The translations under genes and the position numbers were made by a program. The notes beneath the pieces are model-generated. The model saw only the letters and a program-made list of their open reading frames with translations. It was not told where the DNA came from and searched no databases. Positions 1 through 5,688 of a stretch of 14,954 bases of DNA are shown one piece after another; the first letter of the stretch is position 1, and the number at the start of each line of letters is the position of its first letter. Origin of the DNA: an uncultured Ruminococcus sp. (GTDB lineage: Bacteria; Bacillota; Clostridia; Oscillospirales; Acutalibacteraceae); NCBI GenBank assembly GCA_902773155.1, contig CACYDK010000150.1, forward strand, positions 1 to 14,954. The letters are read 5' to 3'.

Positions 1-147
1 CATAGATATTCCGTCTACGTTAACCATCCTGACGAAAAAAGTCAGGGCAATAACAACAACAGCTACAGCTATTATCAGAGAATGAAACCAATCATAAATC
101 GCCGATACAAGCGGCATGTTCTTCTTTTGTTTTTTATCCTCACCCAT
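1..147 (-). CDS. lepB: Signal peptidase I (partial, N-terminal 49 codons)
   Basis: The ATG at 147-145 opens a frame that runs off the left edge without a stop. The product would cleave Sec-type signal peptides from exported proteins at the outer face of the membrane. The visible part has a short, lysine-rich cytoplasmic tail (residues 2-9), one membrane segment (about 24-38, rich in Ala, Val and Ile), and then VDGISM at 44-49. This matches the family's G-x-S-M box, so Ser48 should be the catalytic serine; the catalytic lysine and the rest of the fold lie outside the window. A GGAAAGG-type ribosome-binding site lies 11-12 bases upstream. The gene follows rluD by 39 bases on the same strand. 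With lspA just upstream, both leader-peptide-cleaving enzymes sit in one operon tail. The call rests on about a quarter of the protein but the motif and topology are characteristic. Confidence 0.85.
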   Translation of the reverse strand, partial: MGEDKKQKKNMPLVSAIYDWFHSLIIAVAVVVIALTFFVRMVNVDGISM

Positions 148-186
148 TTTATAAAATGCCTTTCCTATTATAGCAATTATCAGTAA

Positions 187-1110
187 TCAATTAGAAATAT
201 TTTCAAGCTTTTTTAAATAATCCGAAAAGTAATCAGGAAGCTTTGAATCAAACTCCATGTATTCACCTGTTGACGGATGTAAAAAGCCAATTTTCTTCGC
301 GTGCAGACACTGACCCGAAAAGTTTAGCTTTTCACGCTTAAGCCCGTAGATCTCGTCTCCGGAAATGGGATGTCCGATATAAGCCATATGAACGCGGATC
401 TGATGAGTACGTCCTGTCTCAAGCCTGCACCTAATATGAGAATAACCCTTGAATTTTGAAATAACCTCATAATGAGTAACTGCGTTTCTAGAGTTCTTAT
501 CAGTTACAGTCATCTTTTTGCGATCGACCGGATGTCTGCCGATCGGAGCGTCAATGGTTCCGGAGTCCTCCTTTGGGCAACCAACTATAACAGCCTCATA
601 TTCCCGCGTAAAGCTGTGTTCCTTGATCTGTTCAGCCAGAATTTTATGAGAACTATCGTTCTTAGCAACAATCAGCAGTCCGCTCGTATCGCGGTCGATT
701 CGATGAACTATTCCCGGCCTTAGTATTCCGTTTATTCCGGAAAGACTGCCCCTGCAATGGTACATCAAGGCGTTAACAAGGGTTCCCTCGTAGTGTCCCG
801 GCGCCGGATGAACAACCATACCCTTTGGCTTATTCACAACGAGTAAATCGTCATCCTCGTAAACAATATCAAGAGGAATATTCTCGGCCTTAACCTCGTA
901 TTCAACAGGAGGCGGAACTGCAACCTCAATATTATCGCCGTTTTTCAGCCTGTAATTCTTTGATACAGTTTTGCCGTTAACCAATACATTCCCTTTTTCC
1001 AGAAGATTACAGGCAGCGGAGCGTGAAAGCTCCTCTATATTATCGGAAACGAATTTATCGATTCTTAACCCATACGACCCGTCATCCGCAAAGAATGAAT
1101 AATTATTCAT
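187..1110 (-). CDS. rluD: RluA-family 23S rRNA pseudouridine synthase (RluD-like)
   Basis: The protein isomerises selected uridines in large-subunit rRNA to pseudouridine. An N-terminal S4 RNA-binding domain (about residues 14-62) is followed by the pseudouridine synthase domain. The catalytic box HRIDRDTSG spans 136-144 with Asp139 as the expected nucleophile, and RLETGRTHQIRVH further on is the other family signature. At 307 residues it has the usual length of RluD/YlyB. The ATG at 1110 is preferred over the GTG three bases upstream because AAGGA lies 8 bases before the ATG. The start overlaps the lspA stop by 8 bases, indicating translational coupling; lspA-rluD adjacency is also seen in Bacillus (lspA-ylyB). 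The exact target (RluD helix-69 positions versus an RluC-type site) cannot be settled by sequence alone. Confidence 0.93.
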   Translation of the reverse strand: MNNYSFFADDGSYGLRIDKFVSDNIEELSRSAACNLLEKGNVLVNGKTVSKNYRLKNGDNIEVAVPPPVEYEVKAENIPLDIVYEDDDLLVVNKPKGMVVHPAPGHYEGTLVNALMYHCRGSLSGINGILRPGIVHRIDRDTSGLLIVAKNDSSHKILAEQIKEHSFTREYEAVIVGCPKEDSGTIDAPIGRHPVDRKKMTVTDKNSRNAVTHYEVISKFKGYSHIRCRLETGRTHQIRVHMAYIGHPISGDEIYGLKREKLNFSGQCLHAKKIGFLHPSTGEYMEFDSKLPDYFSDYLKKLENISN

Positions 1111-1579
1111 CACTTAATTCCTTTTTCTTCCTGAGCTTATCCGAGTGAAAGAACAGATAAATAACCATCAGAAAAGCTCCGACAGTTATACAGTAGTCGG
1201 CGAAATTACACACCGGCGGAAAGAAGCTTACACTCAAATAATCCACTACAAAGCCGTAAAATATGCGATCAATAAGATTTCCGAGTCCTCCGCCTACGAT
1301 CAGGATAAAGGAAATATTAAACAACAAACTCTTGATCTTAAACTTGAACAGCGCAAAAAACATTACGCAGATAACCAGGATCGTAAATATAATAAAGATC
1401 CATCGAGCGTCGGAAAGCATTCCAAATGCGGCTCCCCTGTTTTCGACATAGGTAAGTGAGAATAAACCGGGAATCACAGCGACCGAGCCTATTGGCTTAA
1501 GATTGTTAATAACCAGGATTTTAATAAGATAATCAAGCGCGGCAACCGCAAGCGAAATAAAAATAACAATATATGGCAT
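1103..1579 (-). CDS. lspA: Lipoprotein signal peptidase (signal peptidase II)
   Basis: This integral membrane aspartyl protease removes the signal peptide from diacylglyceryl-prolipoproteins. Four hydrophobic segments are visible (about 2-24, 58-78, 85-104 and 126-146). The family motifs are present: ENRGAAFG at 46-53, GNLIDR at 100-105 carrying the first catalytic Asp (Asp104), and NFADYC at 125-130 carrying the second (Asp128). The open frame extends upstream to a GTG at 1615, but the ATG at 1579 is chosen: CGGAG lies 6 bases before it, and the resulting 158 residues match the normal family length and put the first membrane helix at the N-terminus. It is separated from divIVA by 88 bases that hold a promoter-like sequence and an inverted repeat, and it overlaps the rluD start. 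Confidence 0.95.
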   Translation of the reverse strand: MPYIVIFISLAVAALDYLIKILVINNLKPIGSVAVIPGLFSLTYVENRGAAFGMLSDARWIFIIFTILVICVMFFALFKFKIKSLLFNISFILIVGGGLGNLIDRIFYGFVVDYLSVSFFPPVCNFADYCITVGAFLMVIYLFFHSDKLRKKKELSDE

Positions 1580-1585
1580 AATCAG

Positions 1586-1590
1586 CTCCG
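1586..1590 (-). promoter_or_regulatory. Ribosome-binding site deciding the lspA start
   Basis: CGGAG on the minus strand lies six bases upstream of the ATG at 1579. No comparable site precedes the GTG at 1615, so the shorter lspA is preferred. Confidence 0.7.
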
Positions 1591-1595
1591 GAATA

Positions 1596-1639
1596 AGCGA
1601 AAATCGGCGTAACACCCGGCTACACCGATTATCTTCGCT
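1596..1639 (-). promoter_or_regulatory. Long imperfect inverted repeat upstream of lspA
   Basis: On the minus strand AGCGAA (1639-1634) pairs with TTCGCT (1601-1596). Inside, ATCGGTGTA (1629-1621) pairs with TACGCCGAT (1611-1603) with a single T-G wobble, leaving a nine-base loop and small asymmetric bulges. That gives about 15 base pairs in total. No T-run follows, so it is not an intrinsic terminator. It overlaps the -10 and expected transcription start of the lspA promoter candidate. It could therefore act as a DNA operator, or as an RNA hairpin in transcripts reading through from divIVA; the sequence alone does not decide. Confidence 0.6.
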
Positions 1640-1656
1640 GTATTAAAAAGTATCAA
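1628..1656 (-). promoter_or_regulatory. Candidate sigma-A promoter for lspA-rluD-lepB
   Basis: On the minus strand TTGATA (1656-1651, five of six consensus -35 bases) and GATAAT (1633-1628, five of six -10 bases) are separated by exactly 17 bases. The expected start near 1621 leaves a leader of about 42 bases before the lspA ATG with an intact ribosome-binding site. It lies in the largest gap of the 3' half of the cluster, which supports an independent start of transcription for the three downstream genes. Confidence 0.55.
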
Positions 1657-1667
1657 ATAAACCCTTA

Positions 1668-2360
1668 TCAGTCAGCGTCAACATCGTAGTTATCGCCGAA
1701 TTTTAAATCGGAATATTTGGAATCTTCTTTTACGTAATCAATGCTATCGGGAGTTACCGGCTCGAAGTCCTCATCAGCTCTTACGGGAGGCTCAACTTTA
1801 GCAGGCTCAACAGTCTCCTCGGGCTCTGCTGTCTCAACAGGCTCAACAGGCTTCTCTTCCTCAACGGGAGCCGTAGGATAAAGTCTGTCAAGTTCCTCCT
1901 TCTTGCGTACTAAAACAGCGTCGGTCGGGAACTCACCAACGGTCTTAAGGTGGGAAGCATAGATCGTCTCGAGCTCAGAGCGAAGTTTCACGGAATCGGC
2001 CTTAAGCTTGAGATAAATGTCCTTCTGCTTCGCGTTAACAGCCTCACCCTCAGCGAGCATAGCCTTTGCCTTAGCTTCTGCTTCAGCAAGAATCTTGGCG
2101 GATTTGGCGTTAGCCTCCTTAACCGCGGAATCAGCTACTCTCTGTGCGGAAAGAAGAGCGTTGCGAACTGTCTCTTCGTCGGCTCTGTACTGCTCTACTC
2201 TTGTAGCAAGAATATCCATTTTGCGGATCAAGTCAGATTTTTCTTTCTTTAACTGTTCAACGGTGACGATAACCTCATCGATAAAAGCGTCTACATCCTC
2301 ACCCTTATATCCTCTTCCTTTGCGAAAGGATATGTCTTTGATTTCATCAATAGTCAACAT
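1668..2360 (-). CDS. divIVA: DivIVA-family polar/septal scaffold protein
   Basis: DivIVA proteins bind negatively curved membrane at septa and poles and recruit division, polar growth or sporulation partners. The N-terminal lipid-binding domain (1-40) shows the family pattern, with ISFRKGRGY at 10-18 giving the exposed Phe/Arg tip and EDVDAFIDEV at 21-30. A long Ala/Glu/Lys-rich coiled coil extends to about residue 150. Then comes a disordered acidic Pro/Glu-rich tail (about 158-200) with repeated V-E-P. The ATG at 2360 is preferred to the in-frame TTG at 2369 because AGGAG lies nine bases before the ATG; the protein is then 230 residues. The ribosome-binding site overlaps the ylmH stop codon, suggesting coupled translation. 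The tail is longer than that of B. subtilis DivIVA and nearer to the tailed forms of other Firmicutes and actinobacteria. Confidence 0.93.
   Translation of the reverse strand: MLTIDEIKDISFRKGRGYKGEDVDAFIDEVIVTVEQLKKEKSDLIRKMDILATRVEQYRADEETVRNALLSAQRVADSAVKEANAKSAKILAEAEAKAKAMLAEGEAVNAKQKDIYLKLKADSVKLRSELETIYASHLKTVGEFPTDAVLVRKKEELDRLYPTAPVEEEKPVEPVETAEPEETVEPAKVEPPVRADEDFEPVTPDSIDYVKEDSKYSDLKFGDNYDVDAD
1788..1847 (-). repeat. Short Val-Glu-Pro coding repeat in divIVA tail
   Basis: Three exact copies of the 9-mer AGGCTCAAC on the plus strand (1788-1796, 1803-1811, 1839-1847) encode V-E-P on the minus strand within the Pro/Glu-rich tail of DivIVA. Such tracts are prone to length change by slippage and probably form an extended linker. 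Confidence 0.6.
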
Positions 2361-2369
2361 TTCACACAA

Positions 2370-2374
2370 CTCCT
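2370..2374 (-). promoter_or_regulatory. Ribosome-binding site deciding the divIVA start
   Basis: AGGAG on the minus strand lies nine bases before the ATG at 2360. It overlaps the TAG stop of the preceding S4-domain gene and lies at the alternative TTG (2369), which it therefore cannot serve. Confidence 0.75.
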
Positions 2375-3125
2375 ATTTATAATGTTCTACATTAAGCATC
2401 AAGCGTCCTTTTTTGGTAACGCCGTTTTGCCCCTTTATAATATACTTTCCATTTCCTCTAATGGTAAGAATATCATTTTCTTTGATGGTACAGCTTGAAT
2501 TTGAAGCTTCCGAATAGTTTAAAAATACCTTCCCCGAAAGTATAAGCTGCGCGGTTTTACCTCGTGACAGACCGGTTAAAGCCGCAACAACAACATCAAG
2601 CCGCATTGAACTGATTATAAGTTTCAGCTCTTTAAGATTCTTTTGATATGAAAAGCTCATATCACTGCCGTCACAGTTTTCGACTCCGACACGTCCGATT
2701 TTGCTGATACCGGAGGTAATATAGTCAGCGATTTCTTCCCTGGCGAAAACCAAGGCCTGTCCGTCCTCAACTAAAATATCTCCGATACAGTCGCGCTCGA
2801 TCCCGAGATTCATCAACGCGCCGAGAAAATCACGGTGAGAAAGCTTATAGCCTTTGCGAAATTTATAGTATATCTCCCTTATGGGATAATCATCCTTATC
2901 CGCAGGAAACTCACTTACGCAAAGCATCAGCCTTTCGGCTCCTTCATAGCCGCCGAAAAGCTCAAAATCTTTTCCGAAACCGGATATATAGTTTCTAACA
3001 AGAAAGCTTTCGTGCTCGTTAAGAAAACCCAGAAAACACGGCTTATGCCGCAGTTCTGAGAGCCTTATCGCGTCGTCGACTCTGGAATAAAGCTGCTTTA
3101 ATTCTTTATCAGAAGTAAACGCCAC
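2373..3125 (-). CDS. ylmH: YlmH-like S4-domain RNA-binding protein
   Basis: The 250-residue protein has the YlmH/photosystem II S4 layout: an N-terminal region (about 1-75), a central domain with the conserved-looking KLSHRDFLGALMNLGIERD near residues 93-111, and a C-terminal S4 RNA-binding domain (about 173-232) containing the pattern MRLDVVVAALTGLSRGKTAQ. B. subtilis YlmH is known to bind stalled large-subunit-tRNA complexes in ribosome quality control; the same role here is inferred from homology and synteny. The start is a GTG at 3125 inside the end of sepF, overlapping it by 17 bases and with only a weak ribosome-binding site, so translation is probably coupled to sepF. A ylmG/YggT gene, which lies between sepF and ylmH in Bacillus, is absent. 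Confidence 0.88.
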   Translation of the reverse strand: MAFTSDKELKQLYSRVDDAIRLSELRHKPCFLGFLNEHESFLVRNYISGFGKDFELFGGYEGAERLMLCVSEFPADKDDYPIREIYYKFRKGYKLSHRDFLGALMNLGIERDCIGDILVEDGQALVFAREEIADYITSGISKIGRVGVENCDGSDMSFSYQKNLKELKLIISSMRLDVVVAALTGLSRGKTAQLILSGKVFLNYSEASNSSCTIKENDILTIRGNGKYIIKGQNGVTKKGRLMLNVEHYK

Positions 3126-3558
3126 TGTTCTCTAACTCGTCGAGAAGATCATCGCCTGTAAAGTCAAAGTTGTTGGGGATAATAATGAAAGTGCTGGAAG
3201 CAACTCTCTTGATCTTTCCCCTGTTGGCGTAAGCGACGCCGCTGAGGAAGTCTACAATACGTCTGGAAACATCCTTTTTCGTATTCTCAAGATTAAGAAC
3301 GATGGTATGAGTTTTCATAAGCTCATCAGCGATAGCTCTGGTCTCCTCGCCGAAGCCCTCGGGTCTGAAAATAGCAACCTTAAGCTTTGCTGTGGCGCTG
3401 ATATTAACAACATTGTTCTTTTTTGAAGAAGGAGTATACGAAGCTACATCCTCGTACTCGTCGTCGTTTTCGGCGTAACCGTACTCGTCGTAACCGTTAT
3501 CGTATTCTTCGTCGGGAGCGTCCCACATACGCTTAAACTTGTCTACAAAACTTGCCAT
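3109..3558 (-). CDS. sepF: Cell division protein SepF
   Basis: SepF forms membrane-attached rings or arcs that anchor and bundle FtsZ at the septum. The N-terminal 13 residues (MASFVDKFKRMWD) form the expected amphipathic membrane-targeting helix. An acidic Asp/Glu/Tyr-rich linker (about 15-45) follows, and then the SepF core (about 55-149) with VVNISATAKLKVAIFRPEGF at its start, then GVAYANRGKIKRVASSTFIIIP and a short C-terminal tail. An upstream GTG at 3585 would add nine residues before the amphipathic helix; the ATG at 3558 is preferred because GGAG lies six bases upstream and the helix then begins at residue 1, giving 149 residues. It is the first gene after the unusual 140-base spacer and overlaps ylmH at its end. 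Confidence 0.95.
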   Translation of the reverse strand: MASFVDKFKRMWDAPDEEYDNGYDEYGYAENDDEYEDVASYTPSSKKNNVVNISATAKLKVAIFRPEGFGEETRAIADELMKTHTIVLNLENTKKDVSRRIVDFLSGVAYANRGKIKRVASSTFIIIPNNFDFTGDDLLDELENSGVYF

Positions 3559-3564
3559 TATAAT

Positions 3565-3568
3565 CTCC
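3565..3568 (-). promoter_or_regulatory. Ribosome-binding site deciding the sepF start
   Basis: GGAG on the minus strand ends six bases before the ATG at 3558 and lies downstream of the alternative GTG at 3585, so only the shorter SepF can use it. One base upstream is the 3' arm of the candidate stem described for the yggS-sepF spacer. Confidence 0.75.
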
Positions 3569-3569
3569 A

Positions 3570-3690
3570 TAGCCTTTCTGCCCACATAGAATAAGTAAGA
3601 TATACCGCGTCCTTACCGTGGGCTGATAAGGATCAGTCAAAGGCTACACGCCTGCTTGTCCGTTTTGCGGAAAGCGTACGGAGCGTAACC
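3570..3690 (-). ncRNA. Candidate structured leader or small RNA upstream of sepF
   Basis: The yggS-sepF spacer is richer in G+C than usual for this window's gaps and has many complementary segments on the minus strand. The 5' part: GGTTA (3690-3686) with TAGCC (3646-3642), and GCTTTCCG (3675-3668) with CGGACAAGC (3662-3654, one bulge). The 3' part: an outer stem TAGCCTTT (3646-3639) with AAAGGCTA (3577-3570), enclosing CTGAT/ATCAG (3636-3632, 3627-3623; four-base loop), CCCAC/GTGGG (3622-3618, 3585-3581) and GTAAG/CTTAC (3616-3612, 3599-3595). TAGCC is shared by the two domains, so they compete. No T-run follows and no promoter was recognised inside. It matches no RNA family that I recognise. 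Pairings were found by eye without energy calculation. Confidence 0.4.
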
Positions 3691-3698
3691 CGAAAGGT

Positions 3699-4415
3699 TT
3701 AAATGTTATAATTCCGGGCTCCAAAAAGCGAAGATCCGACCCTGACCATATTGGCTCCGGATAGGATTGCCTCGTAATAATCGGCAGACATTCCCATTGA
3801 AAGAATATCCATAGATATATTATCTATTTTTTTGCCCGAGATGTCAATAAATATATTGTTCATTTTAGTGAAAAAATCAAGAATTTTTTGTGAACTATCA
3901 CAAATAGGCGGAATACACATCAATCCGCGTACTTTTATATTGCCGAAATCCTTGATTTCATCCAGCAATTCATATAGCGCTTCTGGTTCGACTCCGCTCT
4001 TGCTCTCTTCTCCGCCGATATTGACCTCGATAAGAATATCCGTGGTGATATCGCGCTTTTCGGACTGTCGGGATACTTCCTGAGCGAGCTTAACGGAATC
4101 GACAGACTGTATGAGGTCAACCTTCCCTACAATCTGGCGAACTTTGTTTGATTGCAAATGTCCGATAAACTGCAGAGAAGCGTCGTCAAGGTTATAGCTA
4201 TCGTATTTTGACAAAAGCTCCTGAACCTTGTTCTCGCCTATATAACGCAGTCCCAGAGATATCGCATAGTTGATAGCCTCAGGTGCGACGGTTTTCGTCG
4301 CGGCAAGAAAGGTGATATCCCCCCGCTTTTTTCCCGCTTTAATCGCGGCTTCGGAAATACGCTCTTCGATAGTTCGATAATTATACTCTATATCATTTAA
4401 TAATTTTTCCGTCAT
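3699..4415 (-). CDS. yggS: YggS/YlmE-family PLP homeostasis protein
   Basis: This 238-residue protein has the single-domain alanine-racemase-like barrel of the PLP-binding protein family. Family members bind pyridoxal 5'-phosphate and buffer vitamin B6 and amino-acid pools; no catalytic activity is firmly known. The PLP lysine is Lys41 in the motif FLAATK (36-41). Other family patterns are IGENKVQEL, FIGHLQSNK, the VNIGGEESKSG segment, RGLMCIPP and, near the end, LSMGMSADYYEAI followed by MVRVGSSLFGAR. The ATG at 4415 has GGAG nine bases upstream and starts inside the end of the HlyD-like gene (23-base overlap). The place just upstream of sepF is the same as in B. subtilis (ylmE-ylmF). A roughly 140-base spacer separates it from sepF. 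Confidence 0.95.
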   Translation of the reverse strand: MTEKLLNDIEYNYRTIEERISEAAIKAGKKRGDITFLAATKTVAPEAINYAISLGLRYIGENKVQELLSKYDSYNLDDASLQFIGHLQSNKVRQIVGKVDLIQSVDSVKLAQEVSRQSEKRDITTDILIEVNIGGEESKSGVEPEALYELLDEIKDFGNIKVRGLMCIPPICDSSQKILDFFTKMNNIFIDISGKKIDNISMDILSMGMSADYYEAILSGANMVRVGSSLFGARNYNI

Positions 4416-5688
4416 AGAGATTATCTCCTTTTATAACAACTCTGTCGTACAGTTCAACGGTTTTTCCATTGAACAGAATACCCTCCGGAGGGGTAGGATT
4501 ACAGAGAACATAATCAGATCCCGAATAGGTGATATATATCTGCTTAAAAATAAGCTCCGAGCCGTGCTGGACGTATACTCCCTGAACCTTCTTTTTCTTG
4601 ACCTTGATATTACCTTCCTTATCCTCGGTCTCTTTTGTAACATAATTCTCGTGAATGGCTCGTTTTGAAACCTTTAATCCACTGTATGTAACTGTTGAAA
4701 TTTCGATATTTTCCTTGCGGGCGGAGGCGATGTGGCTGTTCATATAATCGCAGGAAAGAATCAGCACCGCGCTATCCTTCTTGCTCTTCTGATTGATCAT
4801 GTGGATTTTTACGGGTAGCTTTTCCGAAGTTACGGATGGAATCATTACGTAAATCGTCTCTCCCGAGTTTTGGAGCTTTGCGAGATTCACTGTATCGTCG
4901 GCCGTTACTTCACAGGCGATGTACCACTGAGGAGATGTGACAACCTTACCGACAATGTTTGAGAACACAGTTTTTTTGCTTAGCTTCTTTAACGAGTTCG
5001 GGTAAAGCTTATTAAGCTTTTTAAGATTTACGCTCTCCTCATAGCCGTCCGGCTTTGTGATAAAATATCCGGCCTTGTTAGCGGCTACAGCTCCGATAGA
5101 TTCAGAGCAGTTATCGCAAAGATTGTCGCGCTCTGTCTTTAAAGACTCGATTTTTGCTGAAAACTCCTTTGCCTCGCCGGTGATCATCTGTCTCTCGCAG
5201 ATAGAAAGAAGGAGCTCGTCGTTGTACGATTTTGCTTCAGACAGCTTTCCCAAGTTCACGTCATAGAGGAAAGAGTAAATATTATTGGCTATCTGAGAAT
5301 CGGCGGCCTCCAGACTAACGCTGTCCTTGTGATATGAATCGCTCAATTCTTTGAGTTTTTTTATCTGATTATCTATGGAATGAATCTTTTGACGATAAAC
5401 GGCATCAGTCTCGTTTTTGTAGATATCGGCAATGTTTTGACCCGCGCTGACGTCCTCGCCGTCGGACACATTGTACGATAACACTCCGCTCATACTGTTT
5501 GAAACATACGACTCGTCGCGGATAATAAAGCCGTTAGAATATATTGTATCTGAGATTTTGTTAAATACAGCGTCCTCTGTCTCGACAGATTTCGAGAAAT
5601 TCGCGCCGAAAAACAGATAAACCAGATACGCAAGTATCAGGACTGATAACAGTCCAATCAGTATTCTTTTAAATAATAATTTGTCCAT
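4393..5688 (-). CDS. HlyD-like membrane fusion protein, function unknown
   Basis: The 431-residue protein has one N-terminal membrane anchor (about 8-28) and an extracellular remainder. Residues about 64-90 (SGVLSYNVSDGEDVSAGQNI) look like the first half of a biotinyl/lipoyl-type barrel-sandwich domain. A Lys/Glu-rich helical hairpin (about 92-195) and a probable second half (about 196-220, NKAGYF) follow, then a beta-rich region containing the VKVKKKKVQGVYVQ stretch. This is the layout of membrane fusion proteins, but no ABC transporter or outer-membrane partner is nearby and the organism is probably a monoderm. The ATG has AAGGA seven to eight bases upstream and lies within the last 20 bases of miaA; the 3' end overlaps yggS. 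From memory, similar proteins recur beside yggS-sepF in Clostridia, which hints at an envelope or division role (inference). Transport adaptor is the alternative. Confidence 0.75.
   Translation of the reverse strand: MDKLLFKRILIGLLSVLILAYLVYLFFGANFSKSVETEDAVFNKISDTIYSNGFIIRDESYVSNSMSGVLSYNVSDGEDVSAGQNIADIYKNETDAVYRQKIHSIDNQIKKLKELSDSYHKDSVSLEAADSQIANNIYSFLYDVNLGKLSEAKSYNDELLLSICERQMITGEAKEFSAKIESLKTERDNLCDNCSESIGAVAANKAGYFITKPDGYEESVNLKKLNKLYPNSLKKLSKKTVFSNIVGKVVTSPQWYIACEVTADDTVNLAKLQNSGETIYVMIPSVTSEKLPVKIHMINQKSKKDSAVLILSCDYMNSHIASARKENIEISTVTYSGLKVSKRAIHENYVTKETEDKEGNIKVKKKKVQGVYVQHGSELIFKQIYITYSGSDYVLCNPTPPEGILFNGKTVELYDRVVIKGDNLYDGKIIK

Noticed and set aside
167..172. TATAAT with an extended TG just upstream of lepB as a promoter
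   Set aside because: It lies only 19 bases before the ATG, so the start would fall inside the ribosome-binding site, and no -35 element is present at 16-18 bases. It is probably chance in an AT-rich gap.
472..723. Plus-strand open frames across the window (for example this one)
   Set aside because: They all lie opposite convincing minus-strand genes, have no family resemblance or ribosome-binding site, and follow from codon bias on the other strand.
3559..3585. Longer SepF starting at the GTG at 3585
   Set aside because: It would place nine residues before the amphipathic helix, and the ribosome-binding site lies downstream of this codon.
3559..3698. Spacer before sepF as a tRNA, T-box or known riboswitch
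   Set aside because: No acceptor/T-arm pattern, no T-box antiterminator sequence and no familiar riboswitch core could be recognised; it is kept only as an unassigned structured element.
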